NCBI GenBank assembly: GCA_963663495.1
Contig: OY760427.1
Coordinates: forward strand, 868,001-932,000
Origin: G963663495 sp963663495
GTDB lineage: Bacteria; Bacteroidota; Rhodothermia; Rhodothermales; Bin80
Reading direction: 5' to 3'
Length of the DNA: 64,000 nucleotides
The position numbers and the translations under genes are program-made. Shown piece after piece: positions 1 to 8,804 of this stretch; position 1 is the stretch's first letter; each line of letters starts with the position of its first letter. The notes under the pieces are model-generated. The model made no database searches. It saw only the letters and a program-made list of their open reading frames with translations, and had not been told where the DNA came from.

Positions 1-3000
1 GCCTGCAGGTCCGATCATCTCTCTAAACACCACTCGATACTTATCAGTGATGGGGGTGTTGTTGTCCCATGCCAGCCGTGGGATGCGGCGGGTGTATTCT
101 TCTTTGGAGCATGCCGGTACGTAGTTGCATCGTGGCCGGTAGTCTGCAGGTAGCGTGGTAAGGTCCAGCACGGAGTAGTCGGCCTTTGTACGGCAGCCGG
201 GGTTAGGGGTCTTGTAGAACGGGTTTCCCACAAAGAAGTGGGGGCCGGAGTAGATTATCTCTTCTCCCGAAGCCGGAAAGCATGTTGCTCTCTGGATGGT
301 GCCGTCCTTCTGCGCATTGGTTTCGTGCCACATCGCGTGCGACATGTACTCCAGGTCCCGCACCTTCCGTGGATAGGATGCTAGCTTCTCCATCACTCCC
401 AGCGATGATCGGGAGTGCACCGCAGGCAGCTTGGCCTCTTCCTGCACGCCCCCGTACAGCCGCGCAAACAGCGCCAGCTCTTCTCCTCCTACCGGTACAA
501 TGCGCTCCCGGTGACCGGACAGGTCCCACTTGTTGGCGTCCGTCTTTATCCCCGGCACCGGCCCGTAGCCATCGTGCTCATACGCCGCCTCCACCGTCTC
601 CGGATGAAACAGGTTCGCCATCGTGTCAAACCCCACTCCTCGCCGCTCCTTCCCGTATATGTTGACACTGAATGTTACTCTATGCCCTATCTCCGGAAAC
701 AGCATCAGCTGATTCACAAACTGATAATGCCCCCGCACCCTGCGGTACAGCACCCTCCGCAGACGCTGCCCCTTCGCATCGTCGTACACCCCCTCCGGAT
801 GCAATAGCCCCGCCGCCTCCGTTGACAACTCCCACGCCAACGTCACAAAACACTTGTACAGATTGGTCTGCGTACCTCTTAGCAGCGGATAGTTCTGCGG
901 TGCATTCAAATAGGCCTTGGTGCCGCTTGCCGCTTCGTAGGCACCCATGTAGCGCTCCCGGTAGTACCGGTTCTCCAAAAACGATGCCCGACGGTGTACA
1001 AGGTCCGATGCGCTGACCTTCCGCAGCACCAGCTCCGGCTCCAGGTCTCCCATCACCCCTCCTTCCTTCCATGCCACCTTAACCCACGGAGGGTTGCCCA
1101 ACACCACATCAAACCCTCCCCGGTCCGCAAACAGGTCCGCATACTCCAGCTGCCAGTGATGAAACCGGTACCGCCGGACGAGCTTCTGCACCACCACCAG
1201 CCGCGGCAGCTCCCCGGTCAGGCGGTCCAGATCCACAAACCCCAGCTCATCGCGAAGATCCACAAACGCCCCCTCCGCAAACAGCGGCAGCTGCTCCCGG
1301 TCCACCGGCCCCGGGAGCGCTTCCTTGCCTGTCAGCAATAGCTCCATGTCCGACAGGTACTGCCCGCGCGCAGGCAAAAGGTGCGCCTCTTCTATCGGCC
1401 AGAACCACAGCGCACACCAGTAGTCCATCACCAGCTTCAGCCTCCGGTAGGCGCCCGCATTGCCTGCGCCCAGCCGCAACGCTTCCTCCAGGATCCGGTC
1501 CTTCTCCCTGGTCGTGGTCTGCTGCTTCGTGGCAGGAGGCTGCCCGTACACATCAAACCCGTCGGTGGTCTGCCGCTCCAGCCGCCGCAGATCCGCCGCA
1601 TGCCGCTGCCACAACAGATCCACACCCGCCGATAACCGCTCCAGACGGAGGGTCTCCGCCGCCGTGTGCGGACGCGTAAACGCCTTCCTCCACACAGCAA
1701 TCTGCCGCAGCTCGTCCGGCACCAGCTGCTTTATCACCCGGTCGGTATAGGTCGCCATACCGCTATCGCCCACCAGAAAATGGTATATCCCCGCAGCAGG
1801 GCGCGCCTCCGAAAACGGCACGGCAGCCGGCGCTTCTTTCCACCAGGTCCGCTTGCGCAGCGCGGCAGCGGGGTACACCCTGCGCCATGCCCCGACGAGC
1901 GAGTTACCGCACTTCAGCTGGTTACCGAACCACGGCACAAACCCTCCCGGCACCAGCGTACCCAACCATAGCGACACCTCGGCCAGCTCCACCGCCACCG
2001 GGTTCAGATCCACCCCGTATACATTGTTGTCGGCAAGAAGCATCTTCACCTTCTGCTTCTCCTCCGCGTACATATCGGGTAGCAGCGTCTCCCCCTTTTC
2101 CTTCTGCTTCCTCCGCAGGTAGGCGTCTGCCAGCTGCGACAGCGCCTCGTTCAGGAAGGCGGCAGAGCCCAGCGCCGGCTCGCAGATCGTAAGCCCCAGC
2201 AGCGCATCTGCGGTCTTGTCCGGTAGTACCTCCCTCAATGCATACCGCACCACACACCGTGTGAGTACCTCCGGGGTGTAGTACGAGGCCGACATCTCGC
2301 GGTCCCGCCCTGCCAGCCGGTAGACAAAGCTGCCCCGAACATAGACCTTGGAAGTGCCGTCCTCATTGTAGACCCGCTCATTGTCATCATAGTCCTCAAT
2401 CTGTTCGGCAGACACGAAGTAGGCCTGCGACAGTACATCGTGGTCGCTTTTAGCCTTCTTCACCTCGTACAGATCGCGTTCGGCAAAGAAGCCCCGGTAG
2501 GACAGCAGGCCTTCATAGACCGCCCCCAGCTGGTTGATACCCAGTTGGGCGTACGAGATACGTCCGGTCTGGCGTCCGTGCCCGGTAGATAAAGACATCA
2601 TACGTATGATGCGCTGCCAGATATGGTTGCGTACCCGCACCCTGTCCAGCATCGGGGTCTGGTCCGGGTCAAAAAGGTGACTCTTCAGGGGAGCAATCTT
2701 GAAGGTGTTGTCGTGCTTCACTTCAACATCTCCCTGCCTTCCGCCGTCAAAGCCGCAGTACAGCATCCGGAACAGGTGGCGGATGGAAATATCGAAGAAC
2801 AGGCCGTTGCGTGCTTTGTCGGTGCTGAGGTCTACCAGCTCCAGTTCCCGCAGCTTCTCCAGGCTGTAGCCTTTGCGGTAAATCTTGGATTTGAGGGGGA
2901 GGTATCCGAGTTCCGGTCGGGCCTCAATGTAGAACAGGAACAGCAGCCGGTACATGTAGCGCAGGCACTCTCCCGTGAGGGTGTCTGCGAGGTCTTTGCC

Positions 3001-3813
3001 GTAGACGCCTTCCCGGGAGATGGTGCGCAGGTGGCGCACGGTCTCGTTGCCCAGAAGCTCAATAGCCTCGCGCAGGGCATACTTGAGGTCCTGGGATACG
3101 GTATGGGCGTGTTTGTGGGACTGTTCGCTGAGCGCATCAAGGAGCGAAACGCCGTTGTCCGGGCAGAGGCTGCTGCGGTGCAGGAGGGCGGCCGTGGTCT
3201 TGAGGGTGGGCAAATCGTTTCTGGCGAGTATCTCACTCCAGTCGAAGTGCAGGGCGCGGCGCCCTGACCACTTGGAGCGGTCAAACAGGGTGAGGGAGAA
3301 GAGGGATGCTACCAGCACCCACCGGGGCGGGTCATCATCAAAGAAGACGGCGTTGTTGATCAGCTTGCCGAGCGTCAGCTCCTTGTGGGCGTTCGGGTCC
3401 TGCCGTGCATCCACAGTCATCTGCACCAGGTCGGGTTTCCGGTCTCCGAAGGCTTCCACGACGAGGAGGCGTGCCGGGCCGCGCGGCGCAGCACGTACGG
3501 AAGAGAGCAGGGGTACGGGTGCGACGCTGGTATCCAGCAGGCGGGGGTTCATGCCGTAGTCCAGAGCAGCCAGGAGCTGCTCCAGGAAGCGGCGCTGCAC
3601 GCCAAGGCGCTCTTCGGGAGAGGCGGCCTGCTCACTGTCGAGGCAGGCCTGGAAGAAGGGCTGCTTCAGGCGGCGCAGCCTGTCCCATGGAGGGTTCTGT
3701 TTCCTACCCCAGACCTTGAGGAGCCCGCGCAGATCCCGCTCCAGCACCGCCTCCAGATAATGGCTGGCGTAGAACTCGTTCTCGTTCGTGATACCCGACA
3801 GATCAAGAGGCAT
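1..3813 (-). CDS. Eco57I-type N6-adenine DNA methyltransferase, large (3' end beyond window)
   Basis: One open frame of 1271 codons runs from the ATG at 3813 to the left edge without a stop, so the C-terminus is missing. Motifs seen: SASYYTPEVL near residue 508, the SAM-binding motif I as EPALGSAAFLNEAL near residue 547, a GVDLNPVAVELAEVSLWL stretch just after it, and catalytic motif IV NPPWVKVAW near residue 906. These belong to the class of very large adenine methyltransferases (Eco57I/PglX/DrmMI-like) found in BREX, DISARM and type IIG/IIL restriction systems. The N-terminal 500 residues show no clear nuclease motif. The start has no Shine-Dalgarno. It lies on the same strand as mdh but 295 bases downstream of it. 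Family assignment is firm; the exact system cannot be told because the partner genes lie outside. Confidence 0.82.
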   Translation of the reverse strand, partial: MPLDLSGITNENEFYASHYLEAVLERDLRGLLKVWGRKQNPPWDRLRRLKQPFFQACLDSEQAASPEERLGVQRRFLEQLLAALDYGMNPRLLDTSVAPVPLLSSVRAAPRGPARLLVVEAFGDRKPDLVQMTVDARQDPNAHKELTLGKLINNAVFFDDDPPRWVLVASLFSLTLFDRSKWSGRRALHFDWSEILARNDLPTLKTTAALLHRSSLCPDNGVSLLDALSEQSHKHAHTVSQDLKYALREAIELLGNETVRHLRTISREGVYGKDLADTLTGECLRYMYRLLFLFYIEARPELGYLPLKSKIYRKGYSLEKLRELELVDLSTDKARNGLFFDISIRHLFRMLYCGFDGGRQGDVEVKHDNTFKIAPLKSHLFDPDQTPMLDRVRVRNHIWQRIIRMMSLSTGHGRQTGRISYAQLGINQLGAVYEGLLSYRGFFAERDLYEVKKAKSDHDVLSQAYFVSAEQIEDYDDNERVYNEDGTSKVYVRGSFVYRLAGRDREMSASYYTPEVLTRCVVRYALREVLPDKTADALLGLTICEPALGSAAFLNEALSQLADAYLRRKQKEKGETLLPDMYAEEKQKVKMLLADNNVYGVDLNPVAVELAEVSLWLGTLVPGGFVPWFGNQLKCGNSLVGAWRRVYPAAALRKRTWWKEAPAAVPFSEARPAAGIYHFLVGDSGMATYTDRVIKQLVPDELRQIAVWRKAFTRPHTAAETLRLERLSAGVDLLWQRHAADLRRLERQTTDGFDVYGQPPATKQQTTTREKDRILEEALRLGAGNAGAYRRLKLVMDYWCALWFWPIEEAHLLPARGQYLSDMELLLTGKEALPGPVDREQLPLFAEGAFVDLRDELGFVDLDRLTGELPRLVVVQKLVRRYRFHHWQLEYADLFADRGGFDVVLGNPPWVKVAWKEGGVMGDLEPELVLRKVSASDLVHRRASFLENRYYRERYMGAYEAASGTKAYLNAPQNYPLLRGTQTNLYKCFVTLAWELSTEAAGLLHPEGVYDDAKGQRLRRVLYRRVRGHYQFVNQLMLFPEIGHRVTFSVNIYGKERRGVGFDTMANLFHPETVEAAYEHDGYGPVPGIKTDANKWDLSGHRERIVPVGGEELALFARLYGGVQEEAKLPAVHSRSSLGVMEKLASYPRKVRDLEYMSHAMWHETNAQKDGTIQRATCFPASGEEIIYSGPHFFVGNPFYKTPNPGCRTKADYSVLDLTTLPADYRPRCNYVPACSKEEYTRRIPRLAWDNNTPITDKYRVVFREMIGPAG

Positions 3814-4108
3814 TGGCTAACCGCTGGTGGTACCCAGGAAGGACAACCCATTCATGCATAAGCCGCGAAATCATGTCGGCCATAACGCATCTTGCCAGAG
3901 CCCCGGCCAAGACATGTGGTTACGGCATCGCCATATTCGTAATTGCCTCCATGCTCTAAGAACTAATGGGTATAGTCTACAACTGGCGAGAGCATGGGTT
4001 TTGAACGATCACCGGCCCAAATGCTCAATCGGTACCCCAGCCATGCCCTATCCGCCATACGAACTAAAGATAGCAAGGCGTGCAGCCGCTCAATCCACAG
4101 ATCGTATT
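3814..4108. other. Intergenic region without a supported gene
   Basis: This 295-base stretch lies between the mdh stop and the methyltransferase start. The + strand frame across it is a continuation of the mdh shadow and has no domain. A tRNA-like string around 3985-4060 does not fold properly. I see no feature here. Confidence 0.5.
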
Positions 4109-5047
4109 CTATGTCGCAAGAATGCGCTGCATGGCAGCCAGATTTGCACGGACATGATCAGCCGACGCGGCAAGAAGGCTGGACTCGTCAGCATCAAGGT
4201 CCACCTCAATAACTTGTTTCACCCCATTGCGTCCGAGCTTCGTCGGTACACCGATGAAGAGATCCTGCAGTCCATACTGCCCGGTCAGATAGGCGGCACA
4301 CGGTAGCACGCGCCCCGTGTCCTTAATCATAGCCTCTACCATTTCCGCCGCCGCTGCACCGGGTGCATACCAAGCGGAAGTCCCCATCAGCTGTACGATT
4401 TCGCCACCTCCGCCCTTAACACGCTCAGTAAGTTCATGGATGCGACTCGCGGGTAGGAGCTCCGTAAGGGGAATGCCTCCAACGGTTGTGTATCTGGGTA
4501 GCGGGACCATCGTGTCACCGTGTCCTCCCAAAAGCAGCGCCTGGATGTCGCGAACAGAAACACCGAGCTCCGTAGCAATAAAGGCGCGGTACCGGGCCGT
4601 GTCAAGCACGCCGGCCATCCCAATGATCCGATCACTGGGAAACCCGCTGGCCTCGTACGCTACGTAGGACATTACGTCCAATGGATTGGATACAATCACC
4701 AGTACGGCGTTCGGGCTGGCCGCAACGAACGATTCGGTTACTGATCGAACGATACCTGCATTTATGGACAAAAGATCGTCGCGGCTCATGCCGGGTCGTC
4801 GTGGGACACCCGAAGTGATGACACAGTAGTCTGACTCGGCGGTCGCCGTGTAATCATTAGTTACACCCGTTACATGCGTGTCGTACAAATGAATGGGTGC
4901 AGCCTCCCACATGTCCAAGGCTTTGCCCTCGGATAGGCCTTCCTTGATATCAATGAGAACAACCTCGCTCGCCATATCTTTGCGGGCAACGCATTCTGCG
5001 ACGGTAGCACCGACATTACCGGCACCGATGATTGTGATTTTACTCAT
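4109..5047 (-). CDS. mdh: Malate dehydrogenase
   Basis: NAD-dependent malate dehydrogenase (L-malate to oxaloacetate, TCA cycle, cytosol), 312 residues, the usual length of the LDH-like bacterial type. The N-terminal Rossmann glycine motif GAGNVG is at residues 8-13, the substrate loop RRPGMSRDDL near residue 80 carries the two arginines, and the catalytic histidine is in LLGGHGDTMVP near residue 172. The start is placed at the ATG of MSKITIIGAG because the family begins there; an upstream in-frame codon at 5080 would add 11 unrelated residues. No Shine-Dalgarno is visible. Confidence 0.96.
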   Translation of the reverse strand: MSKITIIGAGNVGATVAECVARKDMASEVVLIDIKEGLSEGKALDMWEAAPIHLYDTHVTGVTNDYTATAESDYCVITSGVPRRPGMSRDDLLSINAGIVRSVTESFVAASPNAVLVIVSNPLDVMSYVAYEASGFPSDRIIGMAGVLDTARYRAFIATELGVSVRDIQALLLGGHGDTMVPLPRYTTVGGIPLTELLPASRIHELTERVKGGGGEIVQLMGTSAWYAPGAAAAEMVEAMIKDTGRVLPCAAYLTGQYGLQDLFIGVPTKLGRNGVKQVIEVDLDADESSLLAASADHVRANLAAMQRILAT

Positions 5048-5388
5048 AGCTAGCTGAATTTGGGGATCGAAAGTACGCAAAACGAAGATTAGCGCGCACC
5101 GTTTCGTTCGTGAGTACTCCTTGTTTGTTTCGAATGAGGCAGCCCTGCAGGCTTGGTTTAAGCATGGACAGCGGCCAATACTTCGGCTTGGATTTCGACG
5201 CTACTTCCGATCACGGTGACGAAGCAGGTACGATCTACCGCAATCTGAGTCCTCTTGAGGCAACATAAAATATCAGTCGCGAAATCGTGGAGACCGGTCT
5301 CCGCAGAGCCAACAACCCTATTCTTGTGTAGACCAATTACCACTACCAGCGCTAGTCTGAGCCATGGCCCAATAATGAATCCCGTAGG
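5048..5388. other. Gap upstream of mdh with one weak small ORF
   Basis: About 340 bases between mdh and the TnpB element. On the minus strand a frame ending at 5158 reads 61 codons from a GTG at 5343 and stays open further upstream, with a hydrophobic start followed by a mixed segment. No family is recognised and there is no ATG, so it may be a gene remnant cut off by the element inserted at 5397, or chance. Confidence 0.3.
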
Positions 5389-5396
5389 CTATAATA

Positions 5397-5572
5397 GGGA
5401 GTTATATGGCTGAGTGCCACGCGTTTTCGCAGGAATTACTTTTTGTGCTTTGGTGGTGCAGACAGGATGGCTTTCGCCAGCTTTTCATAATCGGCTCCCG
5501 CTTTTCACGAAAAACTGCAATTATTTCAAATAACTCAACACATGGATACGCATGCTATATAATTACCATATA
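5397..5572 (+). repeat. MITE-homologous left part of the tnpB element
   Basis: Nearly the same sequence occurs at 46685-46860 and, with two full terminal repeats, at 44037-44206; a diverged relative in reverse orientation is at 21335-21418. Read on the minus strand it holds the degenerate tail of a small ORF ending in APPKHKK, intact in the 21215-21379 copy. A second GGGAGTTATATA at about 5575 lies at the junction with the tnpB part. Confidence 0.8.
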
Positions 5573-5597
5573 TTAGGGAGTTATATACCACAGTGCC

Positions 5598-6884
5598 ATG
5601 CCCGAAACTGTTAGTGCATACCGCAATATCACATACAGGCTGTTGCCCGGAAGTCGGAGTAATGCCAAGCAACTTGCTGGATTAGCGGGTGCGTGTAGGT
5701 TTGTGTGGAATGCCATCCTCGCAGAGCAGAGCGAGGCGTACAGGAAAGCGAAAGAGGCTGGAGAGAAGCCGCCCTCGGTAAGCTTCTTCTCGCTGGGGAA
5801 GCGGTTCACGGCGCTGCGCCGCACGGTCGAGTGGCTACCTGAATACTCCTTTGGTGTCGTTAGATACACGTTGAAATATCAGGCGGATGCATGGAAGGCA
5901 TTCTTCAAGGAGAGTAAGAGAAGACCGAGATTCCATTCCAGACGTGGTAGTACGCCTTCGTCCACGATCCCGGATAACGTAAGGGTTCGGGATGGCAAGC
6001 TGTATATCCCGAAAGTGGGATATATGGCGCTCCGCAGGCGGGGAGGCAACGCGTACCCTGATGGTATACCCGTCAAAGCCACGGTAAAGAAGAACGCCGG
6101 CAAAGGGTATGCTATCATCTGCTACAAGATGGAGGCACCTGTAATAGAGGATACCGGCGGTGCTGTAGGCATTGACCGTAATTGCGGGCAGGTCGCTATG
6201 GTCTCCACAGAGGGCGATACAAGCATTATCAGACAACCGGATACCAAGCGTCTTGATGCCAAGTTGAAGCGGTATCAGCGAAGACTGGCGAGACAGAAGA
6301 AAGGCTCCAACCGTCGTAACAGGCGGAAGCATAGAATCGCCCGCATACAGCGCAAGCGTGCTAACGTCCTCAGGAATGCGAACCACCAGGTAAGTCGCAG
6401 TATTGCCAAATGCTCCTCAACGGTGATACTGGAGGACCTGAAGATCAAAGCGATGATACGTTCAGCTAAGGGGACGATGGAGAGCTTTGGCACAAACGTC
6501 AGACAGAAGTCTGGCCTCAACCGTGAGATACTGCGAACAGGTTGGGGCCAGCTGGATCAGATGCTGAGCTATAAGTGCCGCAAGGTGATAAAGGTTACCG
6601 CTGCCTATACCAGTCGGCGGTGTTCTGTGTGTGGGCACACAGAAGCGAGTAACCGTAAGACGCAGAGCAAATTCACGTGTATGTCCTGTGGACATGCGGA
6701 TCATGCAGACCTGAATGCGGCTGCAAACATACTGGCCTCCGGGATTGGGGCTGCTGCACGGCGAGGGGCGTTCGGGTTACCGACCCCTATGACCCGTGAA
6801 ATTGATACTGGTGCTTCACTGTGTACAGTTGGTCACTCACGTGAGCCTTTTGCAAAACCCTTGAATCGGGGTGTTTTTGTCTGA
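5598..6884 (+). CDS. tnpB: RNA-guided endonuclease TnpB (extended by IS insertion)
   Basis: TnpB/OrfB nuclease. The N-terminal helix-turn-helix type segment contains GACRFVWNAILAEQ (residues 33-46). The RuvC residues are visible as D in GIDRNCGQ (near 196), E in VILEDLK (near 280) and D in HADLNAAANIL (near 375), and the zinc finger is CSVCGH plus CMSCGH. The last 14 or so residues come from the IS5-like element inserted at 6843. Undoing that insertion (duplicated ACGT) restores a tail VGHSRI and a TAA only five bases from the element end, matching the tail of the second tnpB (33259). All catalytic residues are present, so the protein may be active. In this copy the IS separates the ORF end from the right terminus, where a guide RNA would be expected. 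Confidence 0.9.
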   Translation: MPETVSAYRNITYRLLPGSRSNAKQLAGLAGACRFVWNAILAEQSEAYRKAKEAGEKPPSVSFFSLGKRFTALRRTVEWLPEYSFGVVRYTLKYQADAWKAFFKESKRRPRFHSRRGSTPSSTIPDNVRVRDGKLYIPKVGYMALRRRGGNAYPDGIPVKATVKKNAGKGYAIICYKMEAPVIEDTGGAVGIDRNCGQVAMVSTEGDTSIIRQPDTKRLDAKLKRYQRRLARQKKGSNRRNRRKHRIARIQRKRANVLRNANHQVSRSIAKCSSTVILEDLKIKAMIRSAKGTMESFGTNVRQKSGLNREILRTGWGQLDQMLSYKCRKVIKVTAAYTSRRCSVCGHTEASNRKTQSKFTCMSCGHADHADLNAAANILASGIGAAARRGAFGLPTPMTREIDTGASLCTVGHSREPFAKPLNRGVFV

Positions 6885-7060
6885 AGATGCGATTTCCTAA
6901 GATAGGGGGCTGGTCAGGTAGATTTGACTGCTCGGCGGGTGCAGATGGAGGATTCTACAGGCCATGAAAATGTGTGCTAGCAAGCACACTTGAGGGACTG
7001 GAACCTCCGTGTTAGGTATCTTTGGAGGAGAAACTAAACTCGCAAAAAACGAAGGTTCTC

Positions 7061-8377
7061 ATGTCTCTCAATTCTAAGTTAAGCGGATTCTGGATCAACT
7101 GCCAACGGGAGCTTTTTCCCTGGGTGGAGGAAACGATTGGCCCCTTGGAGGGGCGCCATAAGAAGCTGCTCTCGGTACTGGAGATGGTGCGAGTTGAGCG
7201 CTTTCTGCCCAGTGCTCAGGACGGTATACCCGGGCGTCCGTTGAAGAGCCGTGCTGCCCTCGCGCGGGCGTTCCTGGCGAAGATGGTGTTCAATATGGAT
7301 ACGACCAGAGCGTTGGTGGAGCGGTTGCGTTCGGATCCGACGCTGCGGCGTTTGTGTGGTTGGCATCGGTTGGAGGATGTGCCGAGTGAGGCGACCTTTT
7401 CACGTGCGTTCAGGGAATTTTCAGAGGCGGAATTGCCGACGCGTGTACATGAGGCTCTGATAAAGGAGGGGTATTCGGAGCAGTTGGTGGGGCACCTATC
7501 GCGTGATTCGACCGCAATAGCAGCGCGAGAGAAGCCGGTACTGAAAAAGGAGTCGGAGCGTCCAGAGTGCAAACCAGCGAGTCCTTCCAAGGATGAAGAG
7601 CGTTCAAAGAAGCCGAAGCGGCTCGTGGGCCAGCTGGCAATAGAGATGGAGGAGGAATTACCGGAGGTGGGCCATCCATCGCAGGATTCGACCGCGATAG
7701 TGGCGCAAGAGGACCCGGTACCCCAGAAAAAGGAGTTAGAGCGTCCAGAAGAGTGCAAATCATCGCATCCTACCAAGGATGAAAAGCCTCCGAAGGAGTT
7801 GCCGCGGCTGGTGCGCCAGCGTACCATGGGGACAGAGGAGATGTTGGAGGAGTTACCGAAGCGATGTACGGTAGGCGTTAAGCGCAATGCGAAGGGACAT
7901 ACGCAGAAATGGACGGGGTACAAGTTGCACATGGATGTGGCCGACGGAGGCGTACCGATCAGCGGTTTTGTTTCCTCTGCATCATTGCATGATAGCCAAG
8001 CGGCGATTCCGTTGGCTACGATATCTCAACTGCGGGTACGCAATTTGTATGATCTGATGGACAGTGCATACGACGCGAAGCAGATTCACGAGCACAGTAA
8101 AGGCTTGGGGCACGTGCCGATTATCGACCATAATCCGCGACGCAAAGGTAAGGCGGCGCTTATCCGCGAGAAAACGGCCCAGCGAGCAGCCGGATTGGTA
8201 CTGCCTGAGGATGTTCGTTACAGGGAGCGCTCAACGGTTGAGCGAGCCTTCGGGCGGCTCAAGGATGAGTTTGGTGGTCGTAATGTCCGCGTGCGTGGGC
8301 ACAAGAAGGTGACATGCCACTTGATGTTCGGCGTGCTGGTACTGACGGTAGATCAGCTGTTGCGTATGGTGCAATAG
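7061..8377 (+). CDS. IS5-type DDE transposase with an internal duplication
   Basis: 438-residue transposase of the IS5/DDE_Tnp_1 type. The catalytic aspartate is in SRDSTAI (D149), the second in LMDSAYD, and the glutamate in STVERAFGRLKDEF near the C-terminus. Residues 144-203 and 204-268 are a tandem duplication: both start GHxSxDSTAI and go through a charged lysine/glutamate linker. The first catalytic aspartate is therefore present twice (D149 and D209). The ATG at 7061 is preferred over the TTG at 7022 because GAAGG lies just upstream and the family starts near SKLSGFW. Confidence 0.88.
   Translation: MSLNSKLSGFWINCQRELFPWVEETIGPLEGRHKKLLSVLEMVRVERFLPSAQDGIPGRPLKSRAALARAFLAKMVFNMDTTRALVERLRSDPTLRRLCGWHRLEDVPSEATFSRAFREFSEAELPTRVHEALIKEGYSEQLVGHLSRDSTAIAAREKPVLKKESERPECKPASPSKDEERSKKPKRLVGQLAIEMEEELPEVGHPSQDSTAIVAQEDPVPQKKELERPEECKSSHPTKDEKPPKELPRLVRQRTMGTEEMLEELPKRCTVGVKRNAKGHTQKWTGYKLHMDVADGGVPISGFVSSASLHDSQAAIPLATISQLRVRNLYDLMDSAYDAKQIHEHSKGLGHVPIIDHNPRRKGKAALIREKTAQRAAGLVLPEDVRYRERSTVERAFGRLKDEFGGRNVRVRGHKKVTCHLMFGVLVLTVDQLLRMVQ
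7490..7864 (+). repeat. Diverged tandem duplication inside the IS5-like transposase
   Basis: Units at about 7490-7669 and 7670-7864 encode the two GHxSxDSTAI-linker segments. They differ at many positions, so the duplication is not recent. Confidence 0.8.
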
Positions 8378-8682
8378 AGACAGGAATCCAGACGTAAATT
8401 GCGCTAATCGGGTTTTGTGCGAAGCAGGAGCTAGGCATAGGTGTGCCCGCAAAGCACGGATTCTGCCCCGAATTCACCCCCCCGGGAAGCCTTCAACGCC
8501 TATGGACCGCCTATACATCTGGATCCAAAGGCTACACATGCCAATGCTCCCGGCGTAATGTCGAAAAACCCGAAAATTTGGGCATTTTGGTCGCCACCAC
8601 CGCCGAATACACCGGGGTTTTGCAAAAGGCTCACGTATATAATTCCCCTATAATATGCCTGACCAACCCCCCTAAAGTCACA

Positions 8683-8699
8683 CCATTCCGGCCGAATGG
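8683..8699. promoter_or_regulatory. Inverted repeat upstream of the ATPase/nuclease pair
   Basis: CCATTC and GAATGG are separated by CGGCC, about 105 bases before the ATPase start. It could be an operator or the terminator of an earlier gene; no run of T follows. Confidence 0.35.
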
Positions 8700-8804
8700 A
8701 AATTCAGGATATTGGATCAAACGACCTGGAACACACTTTCAACAACTTGGTGTGGTGGTCGTGATCGGAAAGCGACGGACGACTTTGTACGAGGAGCAAG
8801 ACTT

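Larger units (their letters stand above)
6843..8632 (+). mobile_element. IS5-like insertion sequence inside the tnpB element
   Basis: The ends are inverted repeats starting GAGCCTTTTGCAAAACCC (6843 inward and 8632 inward). ACGT is duplicated at 6839-6842 and 8633-8636. It inserted in the last codons of tnpB. Length is 1790 bp with one transposase gene. Confidence 0.88.
5397..8647 (+). mobile_element. tnpB-bearing element with MITE-type ends and 8-bp target duplication
   Basis: The left end is GGGAGTTATATGGCTGAG at 5397 and the right end, read inward, is GGGAATTATATACGTG at 8647, so the outer 11 bases are inverted repeats with one mismatch. CTATAATA flanks both sides (5389-5396 and 8648-8655), an 8-bp target duplication. 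Removing the IS5-like insertion gives a native length near 1457 bp. The only gene is tnpB; no transposase is carried. The first ~170 bp match the MITE at 44037-44206. A second copy (46685) has the same left boundary next to unrelated flanking DNA, showing that the MITE part and tnpB moved as one unit. Inverted ends plus an 8-bp duplication are not the IS200/IS605 pattern; they fit a DDE family such as IS1595. Confidence 0.85.

Noticed and set aside
3975..4075. tRNA-like string (TTGAAC and GGTACC pieces in tRNA-like spacing)
   Set aside because: The T-arm and acceptor stems do not pair on either strand; no cloverleaf can be drawn.
3827..4306. 159-codon + strand frame
   Set aside because: It overlaps the conserved mdh C-terminus on the other strand and has no motif; a shadow.
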